Assembly (NCBI GenBank): GCA_052033915.1 | Contig: JBPOJF010000005.1 | Coordinates: forward strand, 33,343 to 97,342 | DNA: 64,000 nucleotides | Direction: 5' to 3' | Source: CALMZY01 sp052033915 | Lineage (GTDB): Bacteria; Verrucomicrobiota; Kiritimatiellia; CAIQIC01; JAGNIJ01 | Position numbers and translations under genes: made by a program | Notes under the pieces: generated by a model | The model's input: the letters and a program-made list of their open reading frames with translations, nothing else | The model's database searches: none | Told to the model about the DNA's origin: nothing | Shown here: positions 61,798 through 64,000 of the stretch, piece by piece | Layout: the number at the start of each line of letters is the position of its first letter | Numbering within the stretch: position 1 is the first letter of the stretch

Positions 61798-62441
61798 GAT
61801 TCGGCCCCGGCCTCGCTCACGCGGTTCTGCACCAGCAGAAGATTGCGCACCTGCGCTGCCGCGCCGGCCAGGTAATACTCATGCAGGGCCGTGGCGCGCT
61901 CGACGTAGCTCCGCGTGGACGCCGGTACGCGCTTCACATTGAACCCCGCTTCCATGACGCAGGTCGGCCCGGCGTTATAGCAGGCCAGCAGGAGGGATCG
62001 TTCATCCGACTTCCACTTCGACTTGTTCGCATGGAGAAAAGCCTGCAACTCCGCCAAGTAGGCCCTTCCCACGCGGCGGTTGATCGCCGGGTCAAAAGCC
62101 TGATCGAACGGCAGCGGGCAGCCGTAAAGATTCCGGGTCACATGCTGCCACGTCGAGCGTTTGATCTGCATCAGCCCGCGTTCGCCCGCGCGCCCCACCT
62201 TCGTCGCCTTGCCGTCGGATTCGATCTGTGCCACCGCGACCACCAGGAAATCGGCCACGCGCTTCGGGTCAACGAGCGCGTCCTCTGAAAAATCCTCCGG
62301 CTCCGCGAAGTCAACCGCCCGACTCCCCATGTACTCGGCAGCATCGGCCTCCCGGCTCGACAGTATGAACAAGTGGACCGAAACGACCACCAGACCCAAA
62401 AGCATCACGACGGCCCCCTGAAGGGACACGTTCTTTAACAT
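61794..62441 (-). CDS. Membrane-anchored lytic transglycosylase (SLT domain)
   Basis: 215-residue exported protein with one N-terminal membrane segment (GAVVMLLGLVVVSVHLFIL) acting as anchor or uncleaved signal. The SLT domain has the catalytic Glu in AQIESDGKATKVG, ERGLMQIKRSTW and LLACYNAGPT. It would cleave peptidoglycan glycans to anhydro-muropeptides. The start at 62441 is chosen because it places the membrane segment close to the N terminus; the in-frame ORF extends to 62504 with basic residues. Confidence 0.85.
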   Translation of the reverse strand: MLKNVSLQGAVVMLLGLVVVSVHLFILSSREADAAEYMGSRAVDFAEPEDFSEDALVDPKRVADFLVVAVAQIESDGKATKVGRAGERGLMQIKRSTWQHVTRNLYGCPLPFDQAFDPAINRRVGRAYLAELQAFLHANKSKWKSDERSLLLACYNAGPTCVMEAGFNVKRVPASTRSYVERATALHEYYLAGAAAQVRNLLLVQNRVSEAGAES

Positions 62442-62621
62442 TTTTTTCAAACCAAACCTGTCAGTTCTAGATTTACCCTGCGGTCTGCGCGCATTCCGGC
62501 GCATTCCCGCATTCCGAAGTATCGGACCCGATAAACAACCAAGGACAAAGTGAGAGCGTCCACGTTACTCCCCAAAATCCTGTTGTAAACCCCAATTCCT
62601 CGATATTTTGTCAAGGAATAT

Positions 62622-62657
62622 ACATCCTGCACATTTACTACTTGAATCGCAGGATGT
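62622..62657 (+). promoter_or_regulatory. Inverted repeat covering a Shine-Dalgarno-like sequence
   Basis: Arms ACATCCTGC (62622-62630) and GCAGGATGT (62649-62657) are perfectly complementary, loop 18 nt. The right arm holds AGGA directly before an ATG at 62659, so pairing would hide it. A TTGTCA at 62608-62613 could be a -35 element. Confidence 0.4.
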
Positions 62658-62658
62658 T

Positions 62659-62799
62659 ATGAGCCCTAATACAGCCCCTTTTATGAGCGCTGCTTCGGAA
62701 TCTCAACCCATCGCTGCTCCATTTCCTGCGGAAGAACTGGTGGATAAGATCGGCAAACCAGACGCCCGCCCCGGCACGGGGGTACAACGGAGCGAATGA
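62659..62799 (+). CDS. Possible small leader protein
   Basis: 46-residue open frame (begins SPNTAPFMSAASE after Met) of no known family. It is supported only by the Shine-Dalgarno-like AGGA upstream and by the 4-base ATGA overlap with the following VTT-domain gene. Composition is Ala/Pro/Ser-rich with no hydrophobic segment. Confidence 0.3.
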   Translation: MSPNTAPFMSAASESQPIAAPFPAEELVDKIGKPDARPGTGVQRSE

Positions 62800-63521
62800 T
62801 GAACGGTCCCGACACTCAACAAACCGGACGCTCCTTCAGGCCCCTTCCGTCCCTGCTCATCCTTCTCGTGCTGGCGATTGTCGTTTTGATTCTCCAGCAC
62901 AGCGGAATTGCTCGTATCGTCACCCGGGAAAACATCGAAAAACTTTCCGAGTTCGTTCAGTCCGCCGGCACGTGGGGTCCCGTGATTTACATCCTCGTCT
63001 GCATCGTCGCCAGCCTCCTGTTCTGCCCGGGCATTCCCCTGCTTCTTCTGGCGGCCCCCTTCGGAGCGCTCCGCGGCACGATCTATGCTGCGATCGGGCT
63101 CACGCTCGGGTCCACGGCCTCGTTCCTCTTTGCGCGCTACACGCTCCGGTCATGGATCGAAGGTTCCGTCGCGCGCCATCCCATATTCCGGCAGATTGAC
63201 GAGGGGGTGAAACGGGAAGGCTGGCGCATGATCATGTTCACGCGTCTCGTCCCCATCTTCCCGTATAACATCCAGAACTTCGCCTACGGGCTCACCGGCA
63301 TTCCCCTGTGGATCTTTGCGCTCGTTTCCGGCCTCTGCATGTTGCCCGCCATTGCCGCCTACGTATTTGCCGGGGGCGCGTTAATCAGCGGCAAGGGGGA
63401 TATCAAGAAGACCCTGATGTATCTCGCCATCGGCGGCGCACTGTTCGTGGTCCTCAGCTACTTGCCTCGTCTGATCCGCAAATGGACCCAATCCGCGCCA
63501 CCGGCCCATCCGGCCGAATAA
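62796..63521 (+). CDS. TVP38/TMEM64 (VTT/DedA-superfamily) membrane protein
   Basis: 241-residue membrane protein with a VTT domain: LLLLAAPFGALRGTIYAAIGLTLGSTASFLFARY and FTRLVPIFPYNIQNFAYGLTGIPLWIF, containing the conserved R and the re-entrant loop prolines. DedA/VTT proteins are linked to polyprenyl-phosphate or phospholipid flipping. Its neighbours within 12 kb include uppP and cell-wall lytic enzymes, but they are not in the same operon. Confidence 0.87.
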   Translation: MMNGPDTQQTGRSFRPLPSLLILLVLAIVVLILQHSGIARIVTRENIEKLSEFVQSAGTWGPVIYILVCIVASLLFCPGIPLLLLAAPFGALRGTIYAAIGLTLGSTASFLFARYTLRSWIEGSVARHPIFRQIDEGVKREGWRMIMFTRLVPIFPYNIQNFAYGLTGIPLWIFALVSGLCMLPAIAAYVFAGGALISGKGDIKKTLMYLAIGGALFVVLSYLPRLIRKWTQSAPPAHPAE

Positions 63522-63679
63522 CAAACCTACTGTGCCCCCCCTCCTTCGATTAGAACACTATCAGATGGGCAACAGGTCGCTTAAGTCTGACCCCGATGCT
63601 AAGGAGTTCTCCCAGTCGTTTCCCGGGTTCCAGGTCCGAATGGCCAATCGCTCCGGTTCGGCCAGCGCGTAGATGCCGG

Positions 63680-64000
63680 TCACACTCGCCGCCGCATCCA
63701 GCCCCATACACAACCCAGCGAACCCAGGAACAGCAATGCGGCGGTTGACGGTTCGGGGATGATGTACACCAGGCGAATCCCCAACAGATGGCTTTCCGTC
63801 GTGGGATCAGCCGGGTCCTGACCCGTGACGCTCAACGCGCTCGCATTGTTAAACACCCCCCCCCCTGATGATGCGATAGTTCGGCGCTCCGAATGTGTCG
63901 GTCCACTCCGCCACGTTCCCCCCCATATCGGCAACTCCGTAAGGACTGCGTCCGGTCGTCTCCCCAATTTCGGTGTAGTATACCCAGTTACCATTGTGCT
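63680..64000 (-). pseudogene. FGE-sulfatase-domain protein with PEP-CTERM tail, frameshifted at a G10 tract; 5' end outside window
   Basis: Reading from the right edge, the frame gives NGNWVYYTEIGETTGRSPYG, VADMGGNVAEW and NYRIIRGG, the C-terminal part of an FGE-like domain. At the run of ten G (63856-63865, C on the plus strand) this frame soon stops (TAA at 63849-63851). The continuation VFNNASALSV...GIRLVY and the PEP-CTERM signal PEPSTAALLFLGSLGCVWGW with MRRRV are in another frame. Nine G would restore RGGVFNN. It is either a sequencing or assembly error, a pseudogene, or a phase-variable surface protein. Confidence 0.75.

Overview
The window is a GC-rich bacterial chromosome segment with tightly packed genes on both strands. 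A tmRNA gene, a PEP-CTERM tail, formylglycine-generating-enzyme-like proteins, a TMTC-like TPR membrane protein, a TrpB2-type enzyme and an energy-converting-hydrogenase-related (Ehr) complex together suggest the PVC superphylum, most plausibly a Kiritimatiellota/Verrucomicrobiota-type genome. This placement is an inference from gene content; no rRNA is present to test it.

Positions 1-6503 look like an accessory defence island. Four genes with 1-4 base overlaps encode a nuclease-methyltransferase fusion, a specificity subunit, a CD-NTase and a Cap15-type membrane effector, that is, a restriction-modification unit and a minimal CBASS in one apparent operon. A 1.4 kb gene-free stretch with hairpins and TTCCAA-N3-TTGGAA palindromes follows and runs up to the 3' end of ssrA (tmRNA, minus strand), a classic island integration site.

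Positions 6.9-11 kb hold an LsrG-like monooxygenase, a 62-bp tandem repeat, typA and an MFS transporter. Positions 10.9-19.0 kb hold a seven-gene minus-strand operon: an HTH-EIIA regulator followed by six subunits of a group-4-hydrogenase-like membrane complex whose large subunit lacks the NiFe cysteines.

Positions 19.3-31.8 kb carry housekeeping and accessory genes (TIGR01777 epimerase, TrpB-like enzyme, anion transporter, TauE-like protein, aroC, a PIN-toxin remnant, a 999-residue secreted protein, a MurC-like ligase, argC). Positions 31.9-41.8 kb hold a plus-strand set: FGE-like protein, AddB-like nuclease, AddA-like helicase-nuclease and TMTC-like protein.

Positions 41.8-58.1 kb carry cell-envelope, stress and metal genes (amidase, TPR protein, EEP lipoprotein, two secreted proteins, ferritin, thiol peroxidase, copper ATPase with an altered phosphorylation motif, histidine kinase, uppP, ABC permease, truncated AMP-ligase, FadL-like porin, malic enzyme, a decayed translation-factor-like fragment and a second barrel). 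Positions 58.2-63.5 kb hold acnA, thyX, a lytic transglycosylase and a TVP38/VTT protein. The right edge contains the 3' part of a PEP-CTERM FGE-like gene interrupted at a G10 tract.
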